Shown: one piece after another, positions 1-5,549 of the stretch | Layout: each line of letters opens with the position of its first letter | Numbering within the stretch: the first letter of the stretch is position 1 | Source: Bacteroidota bacterium | GTDB taxonomy: Bacteria > Bacteroidota > Kryptoniia > Kryptoniales > JAKASW01 | Length of the DNA stretch: 6,805 nt | Direction: 5' to 3' | Assembly (NCBI GenBank): GCA_021785235.1 | Contig: JAJYGB010000601.1 | Location: 1 to 6,805, forward strand | Notes under the pieces: generated by a model | Seen by the model: the letters and a program-made list of their open reading frames with translations, nothing else | The model's database searches: none | What the model was told of the DNA's origin: nothing | Translations under genes and position numbers: made by a program

Positions 1-14
1 GGCACCTGGCTTGA

Positions 15-179
15 TTAATCGCCTGCTTGGGATTTTGAAGAGACTTTAGAAATGCAGCCGCTCAACTGGCGCAGGTTAGCGCTGACCGGTGGAACTCCCG
101 GTCCGGAAGAATTGTCCGTGCAACTTAATCCGGCTACGGCCAAGAGGCCTACGACAAGCAAAATCACGGCGTCTTCCAT
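15..179 (-). CDS. Short putative lipoprotein, possibly the intact N-terminus of a broken gene
   Basis: From the ATG at 179 this encodes 54 residues: a hydrophobic stretch (about residues 4-18), then a Cys in the context AGLSC followed by TDNSSGPG, a Ser/Gly/Pro-rich linker typical after a lipidated Cys. The lipobox is imperfect (Gly-Leu-Ser before Cys). The start is chosen from an excellent SD, AAAAGGAGGT at 188-197, with GGAGG 9 bases from the ATG. An upstream in-frame TTG at 203 has no SD, yet would add a Lys-Arg-Arg n-region, which the ATG form lacks (it begins Met-Glu-Asp). The protein stops soon after a second Cys (LSGC), very early for a lipoprotein, and a one-base shift leaves the frame open to the window edge. 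It lies downstream of the DPP III gene and could share its transcript. Whether it is a true small lipoprotein or a truncated one is unresolved; function unknown. Confidence 0.5.
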   Translation of the reverse strand: MEDAVILLVVGLLAVAGLSCTDNSSGPGVPPVSANLRQLSGCISKVSSKSQAGD

Positions 180-187
180 CGCCACAT

Positions 188-197
188 ACCTCCTTTT
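188..197 (-). promoter_or_regulatory. Strong Shine-Dalgarno site of the lipoprotein gene
   Basis: The minus strand reads AAAAGGAGGT here. GGAGG (189-193) lies 9 bases from the ATG at 179, but only 3 from an in-frame GTG at 185, and downstream of the TTG at 203. It therefore favours the ATG at 179 and argues that a gene really starts here. Confidence 0.7.
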
Positions 198-249
198 GTC
201 CAAAAGAAGGTGCTACGGAAGATCTCCCCTTATTTCCTGGTGGGAGAGG

Positions 250-2208
250 TTATTCTTCCGCCATGGAATATTCAAGCATCTGCTTCGTAAGGTCGAGCGG
301 GTATTCCACTTTAATGTCGGCGATGCTTCCCTTTTTGTCGTAAACAGGGCTGAGATCTGGCATAACAAAACCGGTGTAAGCAGACACGTTCAGTTTCTTT
401 ATCCTCTTTATTACCTCATCCCGCCACGCGGTGTTGATCATCAAGCCGTATGTATCGACCAGCGATCTAGCCGCGGGAAGATCACCCTCCGCTTTTATAC
501 GCATCACCTCGGCGAGAAGTTGGCCCACCGTGTCTCGCATTTTCCGGTAATCAGTTATATGGAAATATGTCTTACCCCTTCTTCTGACGACTTCAATCGA
601 GTCGGAATTGCGCAGTATATAGTTGACCACCATCTGACGGTTCTTCATGTGATCTTCTTCGAGCTGGTTTCCGGTCGGTATCCTTCTGAGCTGAAGGAAA
701 ACGTTCCTGACGTACGAGTCGTACATTTCCTTTGCAACGTCGTCCGAGTCGACCATCTTCAATTTGTTCAGCTTTGGGTCGAATACGTTCCATAGCGCGA
801 CGAGATCAGCGCGCGCCTCTTCAAGCGTCGAGTAGTAACCGGGGAGATGATCCGCCGGGTCGCCTTTGAGCTTATCGCTGACCTTTCCCGACGCGTGTCC
901 CAGCACTTCATGCATGCCGGTGTGCAGGTCGTCTGCAATTTGGCCGTATTTCTTCGCGCGCTTAACTTCGGCCTGATCGAAGCAGAACTCTTCCAGGAGT
1001 CCTTTCGGCTCCGACGCCTTGTAAGCCGCCACAACATTATGAAGAAGGACACTCTTGGATCCGTAGAGCTGCCGAATATATTGCTCGTTAGGCAGGTTGA
1101 TTCCGATGGCGCTGACTGGACCCGCGTCTCCCGTTTCGACAATCACATTGACCACATTCGCGATGGGAGCTTTGACATTTTTCTTCTTGAACTCATCTTT
1201 CCACGGCGCGCGATTCTCGAAATACTGCGCGTTGGCCGCGAGTTTCCGCATCAGCTTAGTCTGCTCTTTATTCGTGAAATGAATCACCGCTTCAAACTTC
1301 GCCTTCTGTCCCCGCGGATCCATATAGACTTCAATGAACCCGAGGATGAAATCAACGTTCGACTGGTCCTTCACCCAGTTGATGTTGAACTTCTCCCAAT
1401 CGGAAAGCTTCCCAGTCCTGAAGAATCTTATCAGAAGGCCGAGCGTTTTCGCCTGGTGCTTGCCCGACGCGAAGCCCTTCGCCTTTTCGAGGTTCGATAT
1501 TACGTCGGTGAGCTGGCGGGCATACAGCCCTTCCGGTATTGAACCGCTCCCTGCACGCCATACAAGTTCTACCATCCTGCCATTCTTCTTAATCACCTTG
1601 GAATTGAGAGGATTCTTCTCGTTTCCTTTGCGTGCCCACCCGGCGACCTCGGCGGTTGTCAGCCCCTCGTAGAAATTATTTGCACTTTGAGCAATGAAGT
1701 CATGCCCCGGAGTCTTATCTGTTACGACAGCCATATACTTCGGGTCGAAGATGGCTCGCCTGACTTCTCGGAAAGTCTGTATGCGGCGCTCTTTAGCATC
1801 GCGTGAGTCCTTCTCTCTTTCGGCGATGATGCGCAGCGCTTTCTCGAATTCAGCCGGGGCGCACGCCGGGACGAACTTCCTCGCAGTATTGTGGTCGTAC
1901 ATCCCGTTATTGATCCAGAACAATTTCGTGTACTCGCCGATCGCCTTCAGAGTTTTCGCGGGAATTCCCTTCGGATTCCTGAGCAATTCTTCGCAAAGAT
2001 GCATGATCTGAATGGCGTATCTGTTCGTCTGGTCGATAGCGACGGGCCTGCCTGCAATAGCGGCCTTGGCCATGTAGTAAGCGAAAATCTTTTCTTTCCT
2101 GGTCAGCGATTCAAATCCATCGGCGTAAAGCTGAACGGTTCTGGCATTGCCGATCCTTTCCAGTTCGTAGACGCGTTTTCTTTTATTTTCTTTTTTCATT
2201 TTAGTCAT
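250..2208 (-). CDS. Dipeptidyl peptidase III (zinc metallopeptidase, family M49)
   Basis: A 652-residue protein with both M49 hallmarks: the zinc motif HEVLGH at residues 433-438 (His433 and His438 as ligands, Glu434 catalytic) and EEARAD at 463-468, whose second Glu supplies the third ligand. The N-terminal lobe has the family's typical FWINNG...NTARKF segment (about 97-112). Family members remove dipeptides from the N-termini of short oligopeptides. The spacing between the two motifs (about 30 residues) is much shorter than in animal DPP III, as I recall for bacterial forms. There is no signal peptide: the N-terminus is a Lys/Arg-rich hydrophilic stretch, so it is cytoplasmic. The start at 2208 has no clear SD, and an ATG at 2199 is an alternative. 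The upstream membrane-protein gene ends 29 bases before, so the two probably form an operon. Identity is confident; substrate range cannot be read from sequence. Confidence 0.95.
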   Translation of the reverse strand: MTKMKKENKRKRVYELERIGNARTVQLYADGFESLTRKEKIFAYYMAKAAIAGRPVAIDQTNRYAIQIMHLCEELLRNPKGIPAKTLKAIGEYTKLFWINNGMYDHNTARKFVPACAPAEFEKALRIIAEREKDSRDAKERRIQTFREVRRAIFDPKYMAVVTDKTPGHDFIAQSANNFYEGLTTAEVAGWARKGNEKNPLNSKVIKKNGRMVELVWRAGSGSIPEGLYARQLTDVISNLEKAKGFASGKHQAKTLGLLIRFFRTGKLSDWEKFNINWVKDQSNVDFILGFIEVYMDPRGQKAKFEAVIHFTNKEQTKLMRKLAANAQYFENRAPWKDEFKKKNVKAPIANVVNVIVETGDAGPVSAIGINLPNEQYIRQLYGSKSVLLHNVVAAYKASEPKGLLEEFCFDQAEVKRAKKYGQIADDLHTGMHEVLGHASGKVSDKLKGDPADHLPGYYSTLEEARADLVALWNVFDPKLNKLKMVDSDDVAKEMYDSYVRNVFLQLRRIPTGNQLEEDHMKNRQMVVNYILRNSDSIEVVRRRGKTYFHITDYRKMRDTVGQLLAEVMRIKAEGDLPAARSLVDTYGLMINTAWRDEVIKRIKKLNVSAYTGFVMPDLSPVYDKKGSIADIKVEYPLDLTKQMLEYSMAEE

Positions 2209-2237
2209 GGTTGGAATAGAATGAGCAGCGTGGGCGG

Positions 2238-2600
2238 TCAGGCTTTCACGGCCCTGACCACTTTCCCAACGCTAACAACGGTTAGGAGAAACAGAACTGC
2301 CAAAATTGCCACGAACGACCATTCTCTAAGCTGGACGAAATAGCCCACCCCATTGATCACCGCGTAGAGCAGCATTCCCGAAGCTAAATAATACACTCTC
2401 GACGCCCACGGTTCCCGACGAAGCACCGCGACGCCGCCCGCTACCATTATCATGGACGTCAGAAATTCGGCGGCAAGATGAAAAACGGTTTCGAAAGGCA
2501 CGGCATCAAGTTCCGGGACCTGTGCCGTCAATAGAAAGTAAAACCATTCAGCAAAAATCAATATACCCACGATTATTCCGTAGATTCCCGCAAACCTCAT
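2238..2600 (-). CDS. Small four-helix integral membrane protein, function unknown
   Basis: A 120-residue protein made almost entirely of four predicted membrane helices (about residues 3-25, 38-60, 66-89 and 95-114), with a short basic loop RREPWA between helices 2 and 3 and a basic tail GKVVRAVKA. The start is at 2600 because GGGAG lies 5 bases upstream; a 40-residue longer frame exists, but its extension is hydrophilic and has no such site. The layout resembles small conserved membrane proteins that usually lack an assigned function, and I cannot name the family with confidence. It lies 29 bases upstream of the DPP III gene in the same direction, so the two are likely co-transcribed. A role in transport or in anchoring the peptidase is possible but not shown by anything visible. 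Acidic residues within or near helices (Glu18, Glu37, Glu45) might be functional. Confidence 0.8.
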   Translation of the reverse strand: MRFAGIYGIIVGILIFAEWFYFLLTAQVPELDAVPFETVFHLAAEFLTSMIMVAGGVAVLRREPWASRVYYLASGMLLYAVINGVGYFVQLREWSFVAILAVLFLLTVVSVGKVVRAVKA

Positions 2601-2605
2601 AGCAT

Positions 2606-2610
2606 CTCCC
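2606..2610 (-). promoter_or_regulatory. Shine-Dalgarno site that sets the start of the membrane protein
   Basis: GGGAG on the minus strand, 5 bases before the ATG at 2600. It supports the 120-residue form over the 160-residue extended frame. Confidence 0.65.
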
Positions 2611-2736
2611 TGTTTGACTTCTCCTAGACTGTAGACCGACTCTATCGAATAACATTGTCGTGCAATACGACGGAGCATGCCCTCCGACATTTCTCCGATG
2701 CGAACGTGAACAAATCCCAATGACTACTGGAAAGCC

Positions 2737-2768
2737 AGGCGCAGGGCGGACAATCCCGTCCTGCGCCT
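2737..2768 (-). terminator. Stem-loop after pepD, probable terminator or palindromic repeat
   Basis: A perfect 9-base inverted repeat, AGGCGCAGG at 2737-2745 against CCTGCGCCT at 2760-2768. It extends inward by a G·T position and three more pairs to a 6-base loop. It begins 17 bases after the pepD stop codon, the right place for a terminator. The following minus-strand bases (GGCTTTCC) are not a proper T-run, so termination is inferred from position and stem strength only. It shares sequence blocks with the hairpins at 5431-5490, so it may instead be a copy of a dispersed repeat. Confidence 0.45.
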
Positions 2769-2785
2769 CTTTGCCTATAACCTAT

Positions 2786-4246
2786 TCACGCGACAGACTT
2801 AACAAACTCCGTCAGGTACTTATAGAACTTCTCCACGCTGTCAATAGCGACGCGCTCATCCGGCGAATGCGGGCCAATTATCGTCGGACCGAACGAAATC
2901 GTATCGACCCCTCCGCCAACGCGGTCGTTAATGATACCGCACTCTAGTCCGGCGTGAATCGCCTTCACCTCAGGCTCCTTCCCGTGAAGACTCTTGTATA
3001 CTTCTTTGCCTTTCTTAAGAACGGCTGAACCGACGTTTGGCTGCCACCCAGGGTAGCCATCGCTCGGTTTGATCTTCCCGCCGGAGAGTTTTCCAACAGA
3101 CGCGACATGTGAGGCGATCATTTCTTTTTCGGACTCGATTGAACTTCTCTGGCTGGTAACTACCGAGACGCCTGCGGCAGAAGTCTTAACCACCGCTACA
3201 TTAGTCGACGTCTCTACCAGGTCAGGGATATCGCTGCTCATTCTTATGACCCCATGCGGCAGAGCGTTCAACGCGTCGAGTACCGCCAGCTTCGACTTAT
3301 CGTCAAAGGCGGGCTTCGCCTTCTTACCTTTCTCGACAAGCACCTTCACCTCAGGATCGGTCGAAGCGAATGCGTTCCTGAAATTCTGTTCGCATTCTGC
3401 CGCAGCCTTCTCCGCCTTAGCTTCATCGGCAGCAGGCACGATGATGACTGCCTCAGCCTCGCGCGGGATGGCGTTGTGTTTGCTTCCGCCTTCTATCGAG
3501 ACGAGCTTCATCTTTATCTTCGAATCGATGGCCAGCAGAGTCCTGGTCATTAGCTTAATCGCGTTGGCGCGGCCGAGATGGATATCGACGCCGGAATGTC
3601 CGCCTTTCAGACCGCGGATCATCAAGTTGAGAACCGCATTCTTGCCGGTGACCGCTTTTCTCTTGACCGGGATGTTGATCGTCGTATCGAGTCCGCCGGC
3701 GCAGCCGATGTAAAGTACGCCCTCCTCTTCGGAATCGAGATTCATCATGATTTTTCCGGTAATGAATCCGGGCTCAATGTGGTTCGCGCCTGTAAGACCT
3801 GTTTCCTCGTCGATTGTGAAGAGTCCTTCGATTGGTCCGTGAACAAGCGACTTATCTTCCAGAAGCGAGAGAAGAGAGGCGACGCCGATGCCGTCGTCGG
3901 AACCGAGCGTGGTTCCTTCTGCCTTGATGAAGTTGCCTTCCCTGTGAAATTTTATCCCGTCCTTCAGGAAATCGTGCTGCACTTCACGGTTCTTCTCGCA
4001 GACCATGTCGGTGTGCACCTGCAGGACAACCGTGGTGGAATGTTCTTTTCCCGGACTTGCCGGCTTCGAAACGACAACATTTCCGACCTTGTCCTGTTTA
4101 ACTTTCAGCCCCATCGCCGCGGCGGTCTTCTTGATATATTCGAGAACCGCTTTTTCGTTCTTTGAGCCGCGCGGGATCGCGCTGATCTCCTTGAAATAAT
4201 GCCACACTCTTTCCGGCTTCAGCCCCTGGATAGCTTCTTCATTCAT
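2786..4246 (-). CDS. pepD: Xaa-His dipeptidase (aminoacyl-histidine dipeptidase, PepD, family M20)
   Basis: A 486-residue protein, nearly the length of E. coli PepD. The two-zinc M20 site is complete: His78 and Asp80 in VHTDMV, Asp117 in LGSDDGIG, the Glu147-Glu148 pair in TIDEETG (catalytic base plus ligand), Asp171 in NLDSEEEG, and His460 in IIGPHSPDE. The lid domain sits between the two halves of the catalytic domain (about 185-400). PepD enzymes are cytoplasmic and hydrolyse dipeptides, classically Xaa-His such as carnosine, with rather broad specificity. The start at 4246 is preceded by AAGGGG at 8 bases and gives the usual family N-terminus; a 25-residue longer frame adds a non-family extension. 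The gene stands alone, with a 308-base gap upstream and a stem-loop downstream. It fits with the nearby DPP III, whose dipeptide products it could finish degrading; that link is an inference. Confidence 0.95.
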   Translation of the reverse strand: MNEEAIQGLKPERVWHYFKEISAIPRGSKNEKAVLEYIKKTAAAMGLKVKQDKVGNVVVSKPASPGKEHSTTVVLQVHTDMVCEKNREVQHDFLKDGIKFHREGNFIKAEGTTLGSDDGIGVASLLSLLEDKSLVHGPIEGLFTIDEETGLTGANHIEPGFITGKIMMNLDSEEEGVLYIGCAGGLDTTINIPVKRKAVTGKNAVLNLMIRGLKGGHSGVDIHLGRANAIKLMTRTLLAIDSKIKMKLVSIEGGSKHNAIPREAEAVIIVPAADEAKAEKAAAECEQNFRNAFASTDPEVKVLVEKGKKAKPAFDDKSKLAVLDALNALPHGVIRMSSDIPDLVETSTNVAVVKTSAAGVSVVTSQRSSIESEKEMIASHVASVGKLSGGKIKPSDGYPGWQPNVGSAVLKKGKEVYKSLHGKEPEVKAIHAGLECGIINDRVGGGVDTISFGPTIIGPHSPDERVAIDSVEKFYKYLTEFVKSVA

Positions 4247-4269
4247 TGAGTCATCCCCTTTTTGGAGAA

Positions 4270-4290
4270 TTGTGAATAATGTTTGTGAAT
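4270..4290 (-). repeat. Direct repeat ATTCACAA x2 upstream of pepD
   Basis: The minus strand carries ATTCACAA at 4283-4290 and again at 4270-4277, with 5 bases between them, i.e. a 13-base period. They lie between the putative promoter and the pepD SD. Two exact 8-base copies this close could be an operator or chance in AT-rich sequence; no regulator is known from the window. Confidence 0.35.
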
Positions 4291-4308
4291 TGCCGAATCT
4301 GCCCGAAG

Positions 4309-4335
4309 ATGATACGGACAAAGCGGCGGTCTCAA
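4309..4335 (-). promoter_or_regulatory. Weak candidate promoter for pepD
   Basis: Minus-strand TTGAGA (4330-4335) and TATCAT (4309-4314) each match five of six consensus bases of the -35 and -10 boxes, but the 15-base spacer is shorter than the usual 16-18. It would give a leader of about 55 bases, long enough to include the SD and the ATTCACAA repeats. Confidence 0.3.
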
Positions 4336-4544
4336 TTGAAAATTTTCCTGACTGGACATGCAGACAAAATCTAGGCTATCATGGCGAGAGAAGCAACGAA
4401 TCACGAGTGGAAAGGGATCGTTGAATAATGGAATCATGTATTTTCGGATTAATGGCTGCATCAAGCGAATCAAACAAATCAACGCGGGCATGATTTGGAC
4501 TGATGGGCGAAGAGATGACTATAGCTTAGAGTGCGGAGACTTCT

Positions 4545-4562
4545 ACGGGTTCCATTACCCGT
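4545..4562 (-). other. Hairpin overlapping the ywbE stop codon
   Basis: ACGGGT (4545-4550) and ACCCGT (4557-4562) form a 6-base perfect stem with a 6-base loop that contains most of the ywbE stop codon (4555-4557). No T-run follows on the minus strand, so it is not a standard terminator, though it is the only hairpin seen at the end of this two-gene unit. Confidence 0.3.
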
Positions 4563-4761
4563 CAATCCTCTTAACTCTGCCAACCTCACCAGATTCGAGG
4601 CGGACCTTTATCCCGTGTGGATGAGTCGAAGAGTTAGTAAGGATATCCTTAACAATCCCTTCAGTCAGCTTGCCGGTCCGCTGGTCCTGCTTGAGGACTA
4701 TGGCGACCTTCAGGCCGGGTTTTATGTCGGAACGCTTTGTACCATCCATTTCCTTACTCAT
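4555..4761 (-). CDS. ywbE: YwbE family protein
   Basis: A 68-residue protein matching the YwbE family (named for the Bacillus protein) over nearly its full length. The diagnostic run is present: DIKPG near residue 12, VLKQDQRTGKLT at 22-33, IVKDILTNSS at 36-45, HPHGIKVRL at 47-55 and GRVKRI at 61-66. The family's function is not established; the short, basic, strongly conserved sequence with a KOW/SH3-like feel suggests nucleic-acid or ribosome contact, which is only an inference. The first ATG is at 4761 behind a weak AAAAGAA; a second ATG at 4749 (MDGTKRSD) fits the usual family start but has AAGGA only 1-2 bases before it. It starts 30 bases after the J-domain gene ends, so the two are most likely one transcript. 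Confidence 0.92.
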   Translation of the reverse strand: MSKEMDGTKRSDIKPGLKVAIVLKQDQRTGKLTEGIVKDILTNSSTHPHGIKVRLESGEVGRVKRIDG

Positions 4762-4791
4762 TTCTTTTCAACATTTGCAATGCCCATTCCG

Positions 4792-5367
4792 CTAGTCGTC
4801 CAGCCTTGTAACCGTAAGATCCGCCGCCGAGAAAAAGAGCGGGAACGGCACGCCTCGCTTGGACTTGTAAACCTGCCTCACCTGAAGGAGCCTGATCTCA
4901 AAGCGCGCTAACCGGCCGAACTCGACAGTCGCAGATTCACCGACCTTCAGTTTCATTTCTCGCGACCGATGGTCGGAGTATGTCACCGTCAGCGTCGCAT
5001 CGCCCAGATATTCGTGGACACGCTTGGCGCCGACAATAAGCCTATTTCGTTTTGCCTTCGAAGTCTCTTTTTCAAGCACCGTGATGATGTCACGCGGCCC
5101 GGTCTTTACATAACTCACGGGCTCGGCGGCTTTCGGAAATTCGTAAGGGACAGTGAACGCGATCCGCTCCATCCAGTTCTTCTTCACAAAACTGAACGCC
5201 TCATTGATGAGCTTCATCTTCGCGGTTCCGATTCGCTGCATCTTGGCGTCTCCTTCGAACCTGTCGGGGTGCCACGCTTTAACCTGTATGCTAAACGCCT
5301 CACGAACTTCTTCGAGAGTTTTCGGATTGGACAATTCTAGTATGCGATACGCTTCCTGCCAGGTCAT
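4792..5367 (-). CDS. J-domain protein with an unrecognised C-terminal domain
   Basis: A 191-residue protein. Residues 2-63 form a J domain: helix I WQEAYRILEL, helix II ending in the catalytic loop HPD (residues 33-35, in KAWHPDRF), and helix III leading to KLINEAFSFV. J domains stimulate the ATPase of DnaK-type Hsp70 chaperones, and HPD is required for that. The DnaJ glycine/phenylalanine linker, zinc-finger and client-binding domains are all missing. Residues about 85-191 look beta-rich (DATLTVTYSD, MKLKVGESATVEF, ARFEIRLLQV, ADLTVTRLDD), with a basic patch KAKRNRL at 105-110; I do not recognise this domain. It may direct Hsp70 to a particular client or site. There is no membrane segment, so it is cytoplasmic. 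No SD precedes the ATG, and a strong promoter ends just before it, so translation may be leaderless. It is first in a unit with ywbE. Confidence 0.88.
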   Translation of the reverse strand: MTWQEAYRILELSNPKTLEEVREAFSIQVKAWHPDRFEGDAKMQRIGTAKMKLINEAFSFVKKNWMERIAFTVPYEFPKAAEPVSYVKTGPRDIITVLEKETSKAKRNRLIVGAKRVHEYLGDATLTVTYSDHRSREMKLKVGESATVEFGRLARFEIRLLQVRQVYKSKRGVPFPLFFSAADLTVTRLDD

Positions 5368-5373
5368 ATTCTA

Positions 5374-5402
5374 ATTCTAAATTCTTGCTTTTGAATTCTC
5401 AA
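5374..5402 (-). promoter_or_regulatory. Strong sigma70-type promoter of the J-domain/ywbE unit
   Basis: Minus strand: TTGAGA (5397-5402), a 17-base spacer, then TAGAAT (5374-5379). Each box matches five of six consensus bases and the spacing is ideal. Only six bases (TAGAAT again) separate the -10 box from the ATG at 5367, so the predicted first transcribed base falls at or next to the start codon. That implies a leaderless or nearly leaderless message and agrees with the missing SD. Confidence 0.6.
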
Positions 5403-5430
5403 TTGGAATGATTCAGAACACCTTTAGCTT

Positions 5431-5455
5431 GGCGGACAGGAGAGACCAGTCTGCC
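5431..5455. repeat. Imperfect hairpin, member of a possible dispersed palindrome
   Basis: GGCGGAC (5431-5437) pairs with GTCTGCC (5449-5455) with one G·T position, around an 11-base loop. Together with the following CCTGCGC (5456-5462) it shares two blocks, GGCGGACA and CCTGCGC, in the same order with the stem-loop after pepD. Confidence 0.4.
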
Positions 5456-5458
5456 CCT

Positions 5459-5490
5459 GCGCGGCTCGATGAAGTTATTTCGAGCCGCGC
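5459..5490 (-). terminator. Long perfect stem-loop downstream of the propeller gene
   Basis: An 11-base perfect inverted repeat, GCGCGGCTCGA (5459-5469) against TCGAGCCGCGC (5480-5490), with a 10-base loop. It lies 59 bases after the propeller stop codon and upstream of the next promoter, as expected of a terminator. Neither side has a T-run, so classical intrinsic termination is not certain; it could stabilise the 3' end of the message instead. Confidence 0.5.
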
Positions 5491-5549
5491 TTAAGTGCAA
5501 CATCGTTGGCTAAATTTTGCGAGGGAAATTCCTTGAGATATTTCCGATG

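Larger units (their letters stand above)
4247..4554. other. 308-base gap between ywbE and pepD
   Basis: No convincing gene on either strand; open frames that cross it have no family features and overlap real genes at the ends. It holds a hairpin at the ywbE stop, a weak promoter candidate about 60-90 bases before pepD, and a repeated 8-base box close to the pepD start. The remaining roughly 200 bases (4340-4540) hold nothing I can identify. Confidence 0.6.

Noticed and set aside
223..247. TCTCCC/GGGAGA inverted repeat after the DPP III stop as a terminator
   Set aside because: Only six pairs with a 13-base loop and no T-run; the next gene may be co-transcribed through it.
52..795. Long plus-strand open frame of 247 codons
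   Set aside because: Lies antisense to the end of the DPP III gene, has no family features, no convincing start, and is explained by the codon pattern of the real gene.
847..2343. Several plus-strand open frames of 100-231 codons
   Set aside because: All are shadows of the DPP III gene, whose M49 motifs lie on the minus strand in a single unbroken frame.
3069..4165. Plus-strand open frames of 99-214 codons
   Set aside because: They are antisense to pepD, which has all metal ligands in the other frame; their Ser/Phe/Ala-rich translations look like artefacts.
4243..4491. Minus-strand 82-codon frame upstream of pepD
   Set aside because: It overlaps the pepD start region, has no SD, and its composition (Cys, His and Pro rich) is unlike a real protein; more likely non-coding sequence.
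4358..4911. Plus-strand frames of 88 and 126 codons across the gap and ywbE
   Set aside because: They run antisense through the clearly recognised YwbE and the end of the J-domain gene, with no supporting motif.
4969..5374. Plus-strand frames opposite the J-domain
   Set aside because: Antisense to a clear HPD-containing J domain; no start signal.
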